Source: Blastocladiella emersonii ATCC 22665
Lineage: Eukaryota > Blastocladiomycota > Blastocladiomycetes > Blastocladiales > Blastocladiaceae
DNA: 64,000 nt
Direction: 5' to 3'
Assembly (NCBI GenBank): GCA_025594325.1
Contig: JANHCV010000005.1
Span: 2,073,501-2,137,500 of the forward strand
This document shows, one piece after another, positions 48,200 to 61,829 of the stretch. How positions within the stretch are numbered: position 1 is the stretch's first letter; each line of letters opens with the position of its first letter. Both the position numbers and the translations under genes were made by a program. The notes under the pieces were generated by a model. It was given only the letters and a program-made list of their open reading frames with translations. It was not told where the DNA came from and searched no databases.

Positions 48200-49449
48200 C
48201 CGCGCCGCCGCCTCTGTTGCCGCCGCGGCCGCCGCTAAACGACCAATCGAATCTTCTACTACACCACCAACACCACCACCACCACCCGCTACGCTTTCTC
48301 CTGTCCATGGCGAGGACCTCAGCACTCCCGGCTACGCCATGGTCGGCGAGTCCGTTGCTGGCGCGACGCGGTCCCTTGCCTCGTTCGGCCGTCGCCTCCT
48401 CGCCTCCATCTGGCGCGACCCCGCCGCTCTGTCTCGCCTCGCCGGCTGCGTTGTACGCGCCCGCGACGTCGCCTTCGCCTCCCGCTCACTCCAACTCGAC
48501 CGCGACCTCGCTCGACCCGTCCTCGCGGCCATCACGTCCGTCGCCTCCCGATCCCTCTGGCGCGGCGCCTGGCTCTCTCACTCCGCTGGCTGCGCCGAGG
48601 CCGACCCACTCGATTCTTCTGAAGCTCCGCCGCGCGAGCCGCGTGAGCGGGCCCGCCGCCCATTTGGCCAGCCCATTGCCACACTCAAGTTCATCAACCG
48701 CCACCACTACTGCTCTCGCTGTCTGAGCTCGCTCCATTCCCACGTCCCCAACCCGTCTGGGCGTGAAGAAGACCCGCCAGTGTGCCCGCCGTCCACCGCG
48801 GCCCAAGCGGCTCTTGTTGCAGATCCCTCCGTCCGACTTTGGCTGCTCGGTTCCCCAAGGCACATTCGGTGATGTGACTAGACCAAGGATCGGCGCAGTC
48901 GACGCAAGTCCAGTAGCACCAGGTGTTTGCGCGCGGTACTGACCCATCCACTTTCTCTCGTTCTGACGACGATGAAACGCATGATCCGCCACTGAATGGC
49001 GCTGACGCACAAAAGAAAACGAAGGAGAAAAACAAAAAGAAAAGAAACGCAAAAAGAAGAATGTCCGCACAAAAAGATGGAAAAACATCTGACGAACCTC
49101 ACAGGCCATGCCCAAGACCACAGCACTGCCACTGGTCCATTGGCATGTCCTCGCGCTCTAGTTGGTCACGCCAGCTTGTCTCTCTGCTCGGTCTCTCTTT
49201 ACTGCGTTTCGTTCGCTCTCTTAGCTCGCTGCTCGAGCTCGCTCTCTCTTCGCCTCGTTCGCCCATCTCTCTCGTACTCCCCTCTCCTCCCACAATTCTT
49301 CCCCCTATGCTCCTCGACGTGCACGGTCCGGGCTTGTCGTACTGCGGCTTGCCCACAAAAGGGCTGCTGCCCGTTGCACAGTGGATATTCTGCTTGCAGT
49401 TCACAACCGCTGTTAAGGAATAAATGCATTGGTTCCAAAAAAAAAAGAA
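48200..49449 (+). mobile_element. Retroposed insert, copy 12
   Basis: Reading frame 48339-48872 intact; poly(A) 10. Confidence 0.82.
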
Positions 49450-50570
49450 ACCCTCCACGAATCACAATATGCACGCAATGAATTGACCGATGATATGGCC
49501 GTACCAAACCAGCCACGTAGACAATTGTCATGGTAGTCGAACAAAACCATATTCAAATCTTGGACTACCCGCTTGTCCAGCTAGCCAGGGACCCATAAAT
49601 CACAGTATCGACCCAACTAAATATTTGACAGCAGAAAAATAGTAAACCAACCTCGTACAAAATTGTCATGGTACTCAAACAAAACCATATTCAAAACCTT
49701 GACTTCCCGCATATCCAGCTGGCCAGGGACCCATAAATCACAGTATGGAACCAACAAAGTATCTGACAACAGAAATATGGTAAAACAGCTACGCGGATAA
49801 TTGTCATGGTACTCAATCAAAACCATACTCAAACCTTTGCTTTCCTGCATGTCCAGCTGGCCACTGACCCATAAATCACAGTATCGGACCAAGAAAATAT
49901 CTGACCATGGAAATATAGTATACCAGCCACCTAGGTAATTGTCATGGCACTCAAACAAAACCATAGTCAAGTCTTTGACTATCCACATGTCCAGCTGATT
50001 GAGGACCCATGAATCGTAACGTCAAAGCAACAATATATCTCACCATGGAAGTATAGTAAACCAGCCACTCTGGCAATTGTCATGGTACTCAAACAAAACC
50101 ATACTCAAATCTATGACTTCCCACATGTCCAGCAGGTTGGACACCCATAAATCACAGTATCAAACCAACAAAATATCAGACCACAGGAGTATATAAAACC
50201 GACCACGTAGGTAATTGTCTTGGTACTCAAACAAAACCATATTCAAATCTTTCAATTCCCGCTTGTCCAGCTAGCCAGGGACCCATAAATCACAGGATCA
50301 CAGCAACAAAGTATCTGACAACAGAAATATGGTACACCAGCCACGTAGATAATTGTCATGGTACTCAAACAAAACCATACTCAAATCTTCGAGTGCCCCA
50401 TGTCCAGGTGGGCAAGGGCCTATAAATCACAGTATTGAACCAAGAAAATACCTGACGATCGGGATGTATCAAACCCGCCACGCTGATACTTGTCGTGGTA
50501 CTCAAACATAACCATACTCAGCCAAATCTTTGAATACCCTCACGTCCAGGTGGGCAAGGAACCAAAGCGC
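49450..50570. repeat. 138-bp satellite block 13
   Basis: Eight monomers; A at 49473 and 49638, C at 50199: the block 11 haplotype. Confidence 0.92.
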
Positions 50571-50682
50571 CAGATATTCAAATCTACCGCTTTGTGCACA
50601 CTCCACTAGCCAACTCTTCGATCCACTAATTATGGAGCCCGTCGTCAAAGTACACTGTCCAATCAACTAAGTAAACAGCCAA

Positions 50683-50770
50683 CCTGCCAGCCTGCCAGCC
50701 TGCCAGCCTGCCAGCCTGCCAGCCTGCCAGCCTGCCAGCCTGCCAACCTGCCAACCTGCCAACCTGCCGC
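50683..50770. repeat. Octamer minisatellite, 7+3+1 copies
   Basis: Seven CCTGCCAG; this class occurs only here and in the next unit. Confidence 0.96.
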
Positions 50771-52333
50771 CTTGCCTACCTGCTATCCGAACACCCACAC
50801 CGCCTCGCAAGTCATTGGGGGCCCGCGCTCTCTGGTTGCCGTCCCAGCCAACAAAGGAATGAATGATGAGCCCTGGCAGCCTGGCAGCCTGCCACACTGA
50901 CAGCCTGACTGACAGCGCCCACCCAGTAGATATTATCTATCTCGTAGGTAGTCTGGGAGGACTTCGTTAGTCAATACACGACCAGTCTCCTCCTGGCTGC
51001 CGGCTCTGCTGTCCACTCCAAGTCCTGCATGATGATGGGCCAAGGAGGGTTCCGAGCAGCTCCTCTGTCTACCCGCGTGAAACCACTCACCCGCTGACGG
51101 ATGTATACCACGCACCGTGCAGCGCGCACAGCACACAGCGCCCGACGCACCACGCGGTGCGCACACGGCGCAAACGGCCACCCTGGTGTCACACACACTC
51201 GCATGAACGGCAGGCATGCAAGGCGTCCGTCCTCAACTCAACAATGATTTATCATCCAGGCTTACTACTCGCTCCAACGGGTGCGCCTGCCTGCCCTCCC
51301 AGTGCCGTTGATTGATTGATGGGTGCGCCAGCCCCTGTTGCCAGCCACGTGGCAAGCAACACCTCAGCACCTGCGTCGCCCTGGCCACCGTCCGTACCTT
51401 GCAAACAGCGTAGCAGCCGTACTGCTTCACAGGGCTGCAGAGGGCTGGCTGCGGAGGGCTGAGGCGGCAGGGCTCCTCCTGCAGGAAGGAGACAGTGCTG
51501 GGGCCAAGGAGTGCTAGGGACGACAAACTGAATGGTGAATGACCAGACCAACACACCACATGCTCCTGGCAGGAGTGCGTGTGGGCGTGCGGGCCCGTGT
51601 CCGTGCGTGCCTGTGTCTGTGCGTGCCTGGATTAGACCTCCATCACAAGCGCCAAGTGACCAAGTGACCAAGTGACAAAGTGACCAAGGTGACCAAGGTG
51701 ACCAAGGTGACCAAGGTGACCAGGGTGACCAAGGTGACCAAGTGACACACAAGCACCAAGCTAGGGTGGCCGGGCGGCCATGGACCGTACTGCATGGGTA
51801 CCATTACCGTGGACTGGCCGCGGCCATTTATTGCAGCACAGCCCTGCCTGGCTCAGGACGCGGCGGGCGTGGGAGGCGGGCAGGGTAGATAGGTAGCAGC
51901 AGCAGGACCTGGCTAGCTGGCTGTCAAACAACACGAGTGAAGGGGTGCGTGAGGGAGGGTGTGTTGAACGAATGGATGGGTGGATGCAGGCAGACCTTCA
52001 TACGTGTCGTGCGTGATGAGGATTGGTTGGCCACCATCCACCAACGCCATGGCATGGCTGCGGGTGTCGCTGCGTGCGCCTTGGCGGGTGGTGGTGTTGG
52101 TGGGTGGTGTTGGTGGGTGCTGTGGTGGTAGTGGAGCTAAAGTGGTGTTGTGGGGCTCCTGGGGTCCCCTTCCCTTCCTGTCTGGCCTAGGTGGGTGGGT
52201 GGGCGGACGTAGCGCGCATGCGGGCGGGCAAGGTAGGAACGTTGCTCACGCAATGGATCATGTATTTTATGGAACGTAGTCTGCACAGCAGAGAGGGGGA
52301 TGTCCGGCCCAATCGGACCCTCCACGAATCACA

Positions 52334-53583
52334 CCGCGCCGCCGCCTCTGTTGCCGCCGCGGCCGCCGCTAAACGACCAATCGAATCTTCTACTACACCA
52401 CCAACACCACCACCACCACCCGCTACGCTTTCTCCTGTCCATGGCGAGGACCTCAGCACTCCCGGCTACGCCATGGTCGGCGAGTCCGTTGCTGGCGCGA
52501 CGCGGTCCCTTGCCTCGTTCGGCCGTCGCCTCCTCGCCTCCATCTGGCGCGACCCCGCCGCTCTGTCTCGCCTCGCCGGCTGCGTTGTACGCGCCCGCGA
52601 CGTCGCCTTCGCCTCCCGCTCACTCCAACTCGACCGCGACCTCGCTCGACCCGTCCTCGCGGCCATCACGTCCGTCGCCTCCCGATCCCTCTGGCGCGGC
52701 GCCTGGCTCTCTCACTCCGCTGGCTGCGCCGAGGCCGACCCACTCGATTCTTCTGAAGCTCCGCCGCGCGAGCCGCGTGAGCGGGCCCGCCGCCCATTTG
52801 GCCAGCCCATTGCCACACTCAAGTTCATCAACCGCCACCACTACTGCTCTCGCTGTCTGAGCTCGCTCCATTCCCACGTCCCCAACCCGTCTGGGCGTGA
52901 AGAAGACCCGCCAGTGTGCCCGCCGTCCACCGCGGCCCAAGCGGCTCTTGTTGCAGATCCCTCCGTCCGACTTTGGCTGCTCGGTTCCCCAAGGCACATT
53001 CGGTGATGTGACTAGACCAAGGATCGGCGCAGTCGACGCAAGTCCAGTAGCACCAGGTGTTTGCGCGCGGTACTGACCCATCCACTTTCTCTCGTTCTGA
53101 CGACGATGAAACGCATGATCCGCCACTGAATGGCGCTGACGCACAAAAGAAAACGAAGGAGAAAAACAAAAAGAAAAGAAACGCAAAAAGAAGAATGTCC
53201 GCACAAAAAGATGGAAAAACATCTGACGAACCTCACAGGCCATGCCCAAGACCACAGCACTGCCACTGGTCCATTGGCATGTCCTCGCGCTCTAGTTGGT
53301 CACGCCAGCTTGTCTCTCTGCTCGGTCTCTCTTTACTGCGTTTCGTTCGCTCTCTTAGCTCGCTGCTCGAGCTCGCTCTCTCTTCGCCTCGTTCGCCCAT
53401 CTCTCTCGTACTCCCCTCTCCTCCCACAATTCTTCCCCCTATGCTCCTCGACGTGCACGGTCCGGGCTTGTCGTACTGCGGCTTGCCCACAAAAGGGCTG
53501 CTGCCCGTTGCACAGTGGATATTCTGCTTGCAGTTCACAACCGCTGTTAAGGAATAAATGCATTGGTTCCAAAAAAAAAAGAA
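52334..53583 (+). mobile_element. Retroposed insert, copy 13
   Basis: Reading frame 52473-53006 intact; poly(A) 10. Confidence 0.82.
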
Positions 53584-54704
53584 ACCCTCCACGAATCACA
53601 ATATGCACGCAATGAATTGACCGATGATATGGCCGTACCAAACCAGCCACGTAGACAATTGTCATGGTAGTCGAACAAAACCATATTCAAATCTTGGACT
53701 ACCCGCTTGTCCAGCTAGCCAGGGACCCATAAATCACAGTATCGACCCAACTAAATATTTGACAGCAGAAATATAGTAAACCAACCTCGTACAAAATTGT
53801 CATGGTACTCAAACAAAACCATATTCAAAACCTTGACTTCCCGCATATCCAGCTGGCCAGGGACCCATAAATCACAGTATGGAACCAACAAAGTATCTGA
53901 CAACAGAAATATGGTAAAACAGCTACGCGGATAATTGTCATGGTACTCAATCAAAACCATACTCAAACCTTTGCTTTCCTGCATGTCCAGCTGGCCACTG
54001 ACCCATAAATCACAGTATCGGACCAAGAAAATATCTGACCATGGAAATATAGTATACCAGCCACCTAGGTAATTGTCATGGCACTCAAACAAAACCATAG
54101 TCAAGTCTTTGACTATCCACATGTCCAGCTGATTGAGGACCCATGAATCGTAACGTCAAAGCAACAATATATCTCACCATGGAAGTATAGTAAACCAGCC
54201 ACTCTGGCAATTGTCATGGTACTCAAACAAAACCATACTCAAATCTATGACTTCCCACATGTCCAGCAGGTTGGACACCCATAAATCACAGTATCAAACC
54301 AACAAAATATCAGACCACAGGAGTATATAAAAGCGACCACGTAGGTAATTGTCTTGGTACTCAAACAAAACCATATTCAAATCTTTCAATTCCCGCTTGT
54401 CCAGCTAGCCAGGGACCCATAAATCACAGGATCACAGCAACAAAGTATCTGACAACAGAAATATGGTACACCAGCCACGTAGATAATTGTCATGGTACTC
54501 AAACAAAACCATACTCAAATCTTCGAGTGCCCCATGTCCAGGTGGGCAAGGGCCTATAAATCACAGTATTGAACCAAGAAAATACCTGACGATCGGGATG
54601 TATCAAACCCGCCACGCTGATACTTGTCGTGGTACTCAAACATAACCATACTCAGCCAAATCTTTGAATACCCTCACGTCCAGGTGGGCAAGGAACCAAA
54701 GCGC
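53584..54704. repeat. 138-bp satellite block 14 (mosaic)
   Basis: Eight monomers; A at 53607, ancestral T at 53772 and ancestral G at 54333, a combination not seen in any other block. Confidence 0.92.
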
Positions 54705-54816
54705 CAGATATTCAAATCTACCGCTTTGTGCACACTCCACTAGCCAACTCTTCGATCCACTAATTATGGAGCCCGTCGTCAAAGTACACTGTCCAATCAA
54801 CTAAGTAAACAGCCAA

Positions 54817-54904
54817 CCTGCCAGCCTGCCAGCCTGCCAGCCTGCCAGCCTGCCAGCCTGCCAGCCTGCCAGCCTGCCAACCTGCCAACCTGCCAACCTG
54901 CCGC
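54817..54904. repeat. Octamer minisatellite, 7+3+1 copies
   Basis: Seven CCTGCCAG; pairs with the tract at 50683. Confidence 0.96.
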
Positions 54905-56467
54905 CTTGCCTACCTGCTATCCGAACACCCACACCGCCTCGCAAGTCATTGGGGGCCCGCGCTCTCTGGTTGCCGTCCCAGCCAACAAAGGAATGAATGA
55001 TGAGCCCTGGCAGCCTGGCAGCCTGCCACACTGACAGCCTGACTGACAGCGCCCACCCAGTAGATATTATCTATCTCGTAGGTAGTCTGGGAGGACTTCG
55101 TTAGTCAATACACGACCAGTCTCCTCCTGGCTGCCGGCTCTGCTGTCCACTCCAAGTCCTGCATGATGATGGGCCAAGGAGGGTTCCGAGCAGCTCCTCT
55201 GTCTACCCGCGTGAAACCACTCACCCGCTGACGGATGTATACCACGCACCGTGCAGCGCGCACAGCACACAGCGCCCGACGCACCACGCGGTGCGCACAC
55301 GGCGCAAACGGCCACCCTGGTGTCACACACACTCGCATGAACGGCAGGCATGCAAGGCGTCCGTCCTCAACTCAACAATGATTTATCATCCAGGCTTACT
55401 ACTCGCTCCAACGGGTGCGCCTGCCTGCCCTCCCAGTGCCGTTGATTGATTGATGGGTGCGCCAGCCCCTGTTGCCAGCCACGTGGCAAGCAACACCTCA
55501 GCACCTGCGTCGCCCTGGCCACCGTCCGTACCTTGCAAACAGCGTAGCAGCCGTACTGCTTCACAGGGCTGCAGAGGGCTGGCTGCGGAGGGCTGAGGCG
55601 GCAGGGCTCCTCCTGCAGGAAGGAGACAGTGCTGGGGCCAAGGAGTGCTAGGGACGACAAACTGAATGGTGAATGACCAGACCAACACACCACATGCTCC
55701 TGGCAGGAGTGCGTGTGGGCGTGCGGGCCCGTGTCCGTGCGTGCCTGTGTCTGTGCGTGCCTGGATTAGACCTCCATCACAAGCGCCAAGTGACCAAGTG
55801 ACCAAGTGACAAAGTGACCAAGGTGACCAAGGTGACCAAGGTGACCAAGGTGACCAGGGTGACCAAGGTGACCAAGTGACACACAAGCACCAAGCTAGGG
55901 TGGCCGGGCGGCCATGGACCGTACTGCATGGGTACCATTACCGTGGACTGGCCGCGGCCATTTATTGCAGCACAGCCCTGCCTGGCTCAGGACGCGGCGG
56001 GCGTGGGAGGCGGGCAGGGTAGATAGGTAGCAGCAGCAGGACCTGGCTAGCTGGCTGTCAAACAACACGAGTGAAGGGGTGCGTGAGGGAGGGTGTGTTG
56101 AACGAATGGATGGGTGGATGCAGGCAGACCTTCATACGTGTCGTGCGTGATGAGGATTGGTTGGCCACCATCCACCAACGCCATGGCATGGCTGCGGGTG
56201 TCGCTGCGTGCGCCTTGGCGGGTGGTGGTGTTGGTGGGTGGTGTTGGTGGGTGCTGTGGTGGTAGTGGAGCTAAAGTGGTGTTGTGGGGCTCCTGGGGTC
56301 CCCTTCCCTTCCTGTCTGGCCTAGGTGGGTGGGTGGGCGGACGTAGCGCGCATGCGGGCGGGCAAGGTAGGAACGTTGCTCACGCAATGGATCATGTATT
56401 TTATGGAACGTAGTCTGCACAGCAGAGAGGGGGATGTCCGGCCCAATCGGACCCTCCACGAATCACA

Positions 56468-57717
56468 CCGCGCCGCCGCCTCTGTTGCCGCCGCGGCCGC
56501 CGCTAAACGACCAATCGAATCTTCTACTACACCACCAACACCACCACCACCACCCGCTACGCTTTCTCCTGTCCATGGCGAGGACCTCAGCACTCCCGGC
56601 TACGCCATGGTCGGCGAGTCCGTTGCTGGCGCGACGCGGTCCCTTGCCTCGTTCGGCCGTCGCCTCCTCGCCTCCATCTGGCGCGACCCCGCCGCTCTGT
56701 CTCGCCTCGCCGGCTGCGTTGTACGCGCCCGCGACGTCGCCTTCGCCTCCCGCTCACTCCAACTCGACCGCGACCTCGCTCGACCCGTCCTCGCGGCCAT
56801 CACGTCCGTCGCCTCCCGATCCCTCTGGCGCGGCGCCTGGCTCTCTCACTCCGCTGGCTGCGCCGAGGCCGACCCACTCGATTCTTCTGAAGCTCCGCCG
56901 CGCGAGCCGCGTGAGCGGGCCCGCCGCCCATTTGGCCAGCCCATTGCCACACTCAAGTTCATCAACCGCCACCACTACTGCTCTCGCTGTCTGAGCTCGC
57001 TCCATTCCCACGTCCCCAACCCGTCTGGGCGTGAAGAAGACCCGCCAGTGTGCCCGCCGTCCACCGCGGCCCAAGCGGCTCTTGTTGCAGATCCCTCCGT
57101 CCGACTTTGGCTGCTCGGTTCCCCAAGGCACATTCGGTGATGTGACTAGACCAAGGATCGGCGCAGTCGACGCAAGTCCAGTAGCACCAGGTGTTTGCGC
57201 GCGGTACTGACCCATCCACTTTCTCTCGTTCTGACGACGATGAAACGCATGATCCGCCACTGAATGGCGCTGACGCACAAAAGAAAACGAAGGAGAAAAA
57301 CAAAAAGAAAAGAAACGCAAAAAGAAGAATGTCCGCACAAAAAGATGGAAAAACATCTGACGAACCTCACAGGCCATGCCCAAGACCACAGCACTGCCAC
57401 TGGTCCATTGGCATGTCCTCGCGCTCTAGTTGGTCACGCCAGCTTGTCTCTCTGCTCGGTCTCTCTTTACTGCGTTTCGTTCGCTCTCTTAGCTCGCTGC
57501 TCGAGCTCGCTCTCTCTTCGCCTCGTTCGCCCATCTCTCTCGTACTCCCCTCTCCTCCCACAATTCTTCCCCCTATGCTCCTCGACGTGCACGGTCCGGG
57601 CTTGTCGTACTGCGGCTTGCCCACAAAAGGGCTGCTGCCCGTTGCACAGTGGATATTCTGCTTGCAGTTCACAACCGCTGTTAAGGAATAAATGCATTGG
57701 TTCCAAAAAAAAAAGAA
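56468..57717 (+). mobile_element. Retroposed insert, copy 14
   Basis: Reading frame 56607-57140 intact; poly(A) 10. Confidence 0.82.
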
Positions 57718-58838
57718 ACCCTCCACGAATCACAATATGCACGCAATGAATTGACCGATGATATGGCCGTACCAAACCAGCCACGTAGACAATTGTCATG
57801 GTAGTCGAACAAAACCATATTCAAATCTTGGACTACCCGCTTGTCCAGCTAGCCAGGGACCCATAAATCACAGTATCGACCCAACTAAATATTTGACAGC
57901 AGAAATATAGTAAACCAACCTCGTACAAAATTGTCATGGTACTCAAACAAAACCATATTCAAAACCTTGACTTCCCGCATATCCAGCTGGCCAGGGACCC
58001 ATAAATCACAGTATGGAACCAACAAAGTATCTGACAACAGAAATATGGTAAAACAGCTACGCGGATAATTGTCATGGTACTCAATCAAAACCATACTCAA
58101 ACCTTTGCTTTCCTGCATGTCCAGCTGGCCACTGACCCATAAATCACAGTATCGGACCAAGAAAATATCTGACCATGGAAATATAGTATACCAGCCACCT
58201 AGGTAATTGTCATGGCACTCAAACAAAACCATAGTCAAGTCTTTGACTATCCACATGTCCAGCTGATTGAGGACCCATGAATCGTAACGTCAAAGCAACA
58301 ATATATCTCACCATGGAAGTATAGTAAACCAGCCACTCTGGCAATTGTCATGGTACTCAAACAAAACCATACTCAAATCTATGACTTCCCACATGTCCAG
58401 CAGGTTGGACACCCATAAATCACAGTATCAAACCAACAAAATATCAGACCACAGGAGTATATAAAACCGACCACGTAGGTAATTGTCTTGGTACTCAAAC
58501 AAAACCATATTCAAATCTTTCAATTCCCGCTTGTCCAGCTAGCCAGGGACCCATAAATCACAGGATCACAGCAACAAAGTATCTGACAACAGAAATATGG
58601 TACACCAGCCACGTAGATAATTGTCATGGTACTCAAACAAAACCATACTCAAATCTTCGAGTGCCCCATGTCCAGGTGGGCAAGGGCCTATAAATCACAG
58701 TATTGAACCAAGAAAATACCTGACGATCGGGATGTATCAAACCCGCCACGCTGATACTTGTCGTGGTACTCAAACATAACCATACTCAGCCAAATCTTTG
58801 AATACCCTCACGTCCAGGTGGGCAAGGAACCAAAGCGC
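57718..58838. repeat. 138-bp satellite block 15
   Basis: Eight monomers; A at 57741, ancestral T at 57906, C at 58467. Confidence 0.92.
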
Positions 58839-58950
58839 CAGATATTCAAATCTACCGCTTTGTGCACACTCCACTAGCCAACTCTTCGATCCACTAATTA
58901 TGGAGCCCGTCGTCAAAGTACACTGTCCAATCAACTAAGTAAACAGCCAA

Positions 58951-59014
58951 CCTGCCAGCCTGCCAGCCTGCCAGCCTGCCAGCCTGCCAACCTGCCAACC
59001 TGCCAACCTGCCGC
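58951..59014. repeat. Octamer minisatellite, 4+3+1 copies
   Basis: Four CCTGCCAG, unpaired: its neighbours have seven and eight. Confidence 0.96.
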
Positions 59015-60577
59015 CTTGCCTACCTGCTATCCGAACACCCACACCGCCTCGCAAGTCATTGGGGGCCCGCGCTCTCTGGTTGCCGTCCCAGCCAACAAAG
59101 GAATGAATGATGAGCCCTGGCAGCCTGGCAGCCTGCCACACTGACAGCCTGACTGACAGCGCCCACCCAGTAGATATTATCTATCTCGTAGGTAGTCTGG
59201 GAGGACTTCGTTAGTCAATACACGACCAGTCTCCTCCTGGCTGCCGGCTCTGCTGTCCACTCCAAGTCCTGCATGATGATGGGCCAAGGAGGGTTCCGAG
59301 CAGCTCCTCTGTCTACCCGCGTGAAACCACTCACCCGCTGACGGATGTATACCACGCACCGTGCAGCGCGCACAGCACACAGCGCCCGACGCACCACGCG
59401 GTGCGCACACGGCGCAAACGGCCACCCTGGTGTCACACACACTCGCATGAACGGCAGGCATGCAAGGCGTCCGTCCTCAACTCAACAATGATTTATCATC
59501 CAGGCTTACTACTCGCTCCAACGGGTGCGCCTGCCTGCCCTCCCAGTGCCGTTGATTGATTGATGGGTGCGCCAGCCCCTGTTGCCAGCCACGTGGCAAG
59601 CAACACCTCAGCACCTGCGTCGCCCTGGCCACCGTCCGTACCTTGCAAACAGCGTAGCAGCCGTACTGCTTCACAGGGCTGCAGAGGGCTGGCTGCGGAG
59701 GGCTGAGGCGGCAGGGCTCCTCCTGCAGGAAGGAGACAGTGCTGGGGCCAAGGAGTGCTAGGGACGACAAACTGAATGGTGAATGACCAGACCAACACAC
59801 CACATGCTCCTGGCAGGAGTGCGTGTGGGCGTGCGGGCCCGTGTCCGTGCGTGCCTGTGTCTGTGCGTGCCTGGATTAGACCTCCATCACAAGCGCCAAG
59901 TGACCAAGTGACCAAGTGACAAAGTGACCAAGGTGACCAAGGTGACCAAGGTGACCAAGGTGACCAGGGTGACCAAGGTGACCAAGTGACACACAAGCAC
60001 CAAGCTAGGGTGGCCGGGCGGCCATGGACCGTACTGCATGGGTACCATTACCGTGGACTGGCCGCGGCCATTTATTGCAGCACAGCCCTGCCTGGCTCAG
60101 GACGCGGCGGGCGTGGGAGGCGGGCAGGGTAGATAGGTAGCAGCAGCAGGACCTGGCTAGCTGGCTGTCAAACAACACGAGTGAAGGGGTGCGTGAGGGA
60201 GGGTGTGTTGAACGAATGGATGGGTGGATGCAGGCAGACCTTCATACGTGTCGTGCGTGATGAGGATTGGTTGGCCACCATCCACCAACGCCATGGCATG
60301 GCTGCGGGTGTCGCTGCGTGCGCCTTGGCGGGTGGTGGTGTTGGTGGGTGGTGTTGGTGGGTGCTGTGGTGGTAGTGGAGCTAAAGTGGTGTTGTGGGGC
60401 TCCTGGGGTCCCCTTCCCTTCCTGTCTGGCCTAGGTGGGTGGGTGGGCGGACGTAGCGCGCATGCGGGCGGGCAAGGTAGGAACGTTGCTCACGCAATGG
60501 ATCATGTATTTTATGGAACGTAGTCTGCACAGCAGAGAGGGGGATGTCCGGCCCAATCGGACCCTCCACGAATCACA

Positions 60578-61829
60578 CCGCGCCGCCGCCTCTGTTGCCG
60601 CCGCGGCCGCCGCTAAACGACCAATCGAATCTTCTACTACACCACCAACACCACCACCACCACCCGCTACGCTTTCTCCTGTCCATGGCGAGGACCTCAG
60701 CACTCCCGGCTACGCCATGGTCGGCGAGTCCGTTGCTGGCGCGACGCGGTCCCTTGCCTCGTTCGGCCGTCGCCTCCTCGCCTCCATCTGGCGCGACCCC
60801 GCCGCTCTGTCTCGCCTCGCCGGCTGCGTTGTACGCGCCCGCGACGTCGCCTTCGCCTCCCGCTCACTCCAACTCGACCGCGACCTCGCTCGACCCGTCC
60901 TCGCGGCCATCACGTCCGTCGCCTCCCGATCCCTCTGGCGCGGCGCCTGGCTCTCTCACTCCGCTGGCTGCGCCGAGGCCGACCCACTCGATTCTTCTGA
61001 AGCTCCGCCGCGCGAGCCGCGTGAGCGGGCCCGCCGCCCATTTGGCCAGCCCATTGCCACACTCAAGTTCATCAACCGCCACCACTACTGCTCTCGCTGT
61101 CTGAGCTCGCTCCATTCCCACGTCCCCAACCCGTCTGGGCGTGAAGAAGACCCGCCAGTGTGCCCGCCGTCCACCGCGGCCCAAGCGGCTCTTGTTGCAG
61201 ATCCCTCCGTCCGACTTTGGCTGCTCGGTTCCCCAAGGCACATTCGGTGATGTGACTAGACCAAGGATCGGCGCAGTCGACGCAAGTCCAGTAGCACCAG
61301 GTGTTTGCGCGCGGTACTGACCCATCCACTTTCTCTCGTTCTGACGACGATGAAACGCATGATCCGCCACTGAATGGCGCTGACGCACAAAAGAAAACGA
61401 AGGAGAAAAACAAAAAGAAAAGAAACGCAAAAAGAAGAATGTCCGCACAAAAAGATGGAAAAACATCTGACGAACCTCACAGGCCATGCCCAAGACCACA
61501 GCACTGCCACTGGTCCATTGGCATGTCCTCGCGCTCTAGTTGGTCACGCCAGCTTGTCTCTCTGCTCGGTCTCTCTTTACTGCGTTTCGTTCGCTCTCTT
61601 AGCTCGCTGCTCGAGCTCGCTCTCTCTTCGCCTCGTTCGCCCATCTCTCTCGTACTCCCCTCTCCTCCCACAATTCTTCCCCCTATGCTCCTCGACGTGC
61701 ACGGTCCGGGCTTGTCGTACTGCGGCTTGCCCACAAAAGGGCTGCTGCCCGTTGCACAGTGGATATTCTGCTTGCAGTTCACAACCGCTGTTAAGGAATA
61801 AATGCATTGGTTCCAAAAAAAAAAAAGAA
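60578..61829 (+). mobile_element. Retroposed insert, copy 15
   Basis: Reading frame 60717-61250 intact; poly(A) 12, the longest tail. Confidence 0.82.

Larger units (their letters stand above)
45661..49770 (+). repeat. Macrosatellite unit 12 (4110 bp)
   Basis: Four octamers, poly(A) 10, A at 49473 and A at 49638: the same 3' haplotype as unit 10. Confidence 0.97.
49771..53904 (+). repeat. Macrosatellite unit 13 (4134 bp)
   Basis: Seven octamers, poly(A) 10, A at 53607, but the ancestral T at the next marker (53772). C at 50199 as in other right-hand copies. Confidence 0.97.
53905..58038 (+). repeat. Macrosatellite unit 14 (4134 bp, mosaic)
   Basis: Seven octamers and poly(A) 10 with A at 57741, as in unit 13, but G at 54333, the allele of left-hand units 1-8. 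Its immediate neighbours have C there, so this copy appears recombinant. Confidence 0.96.
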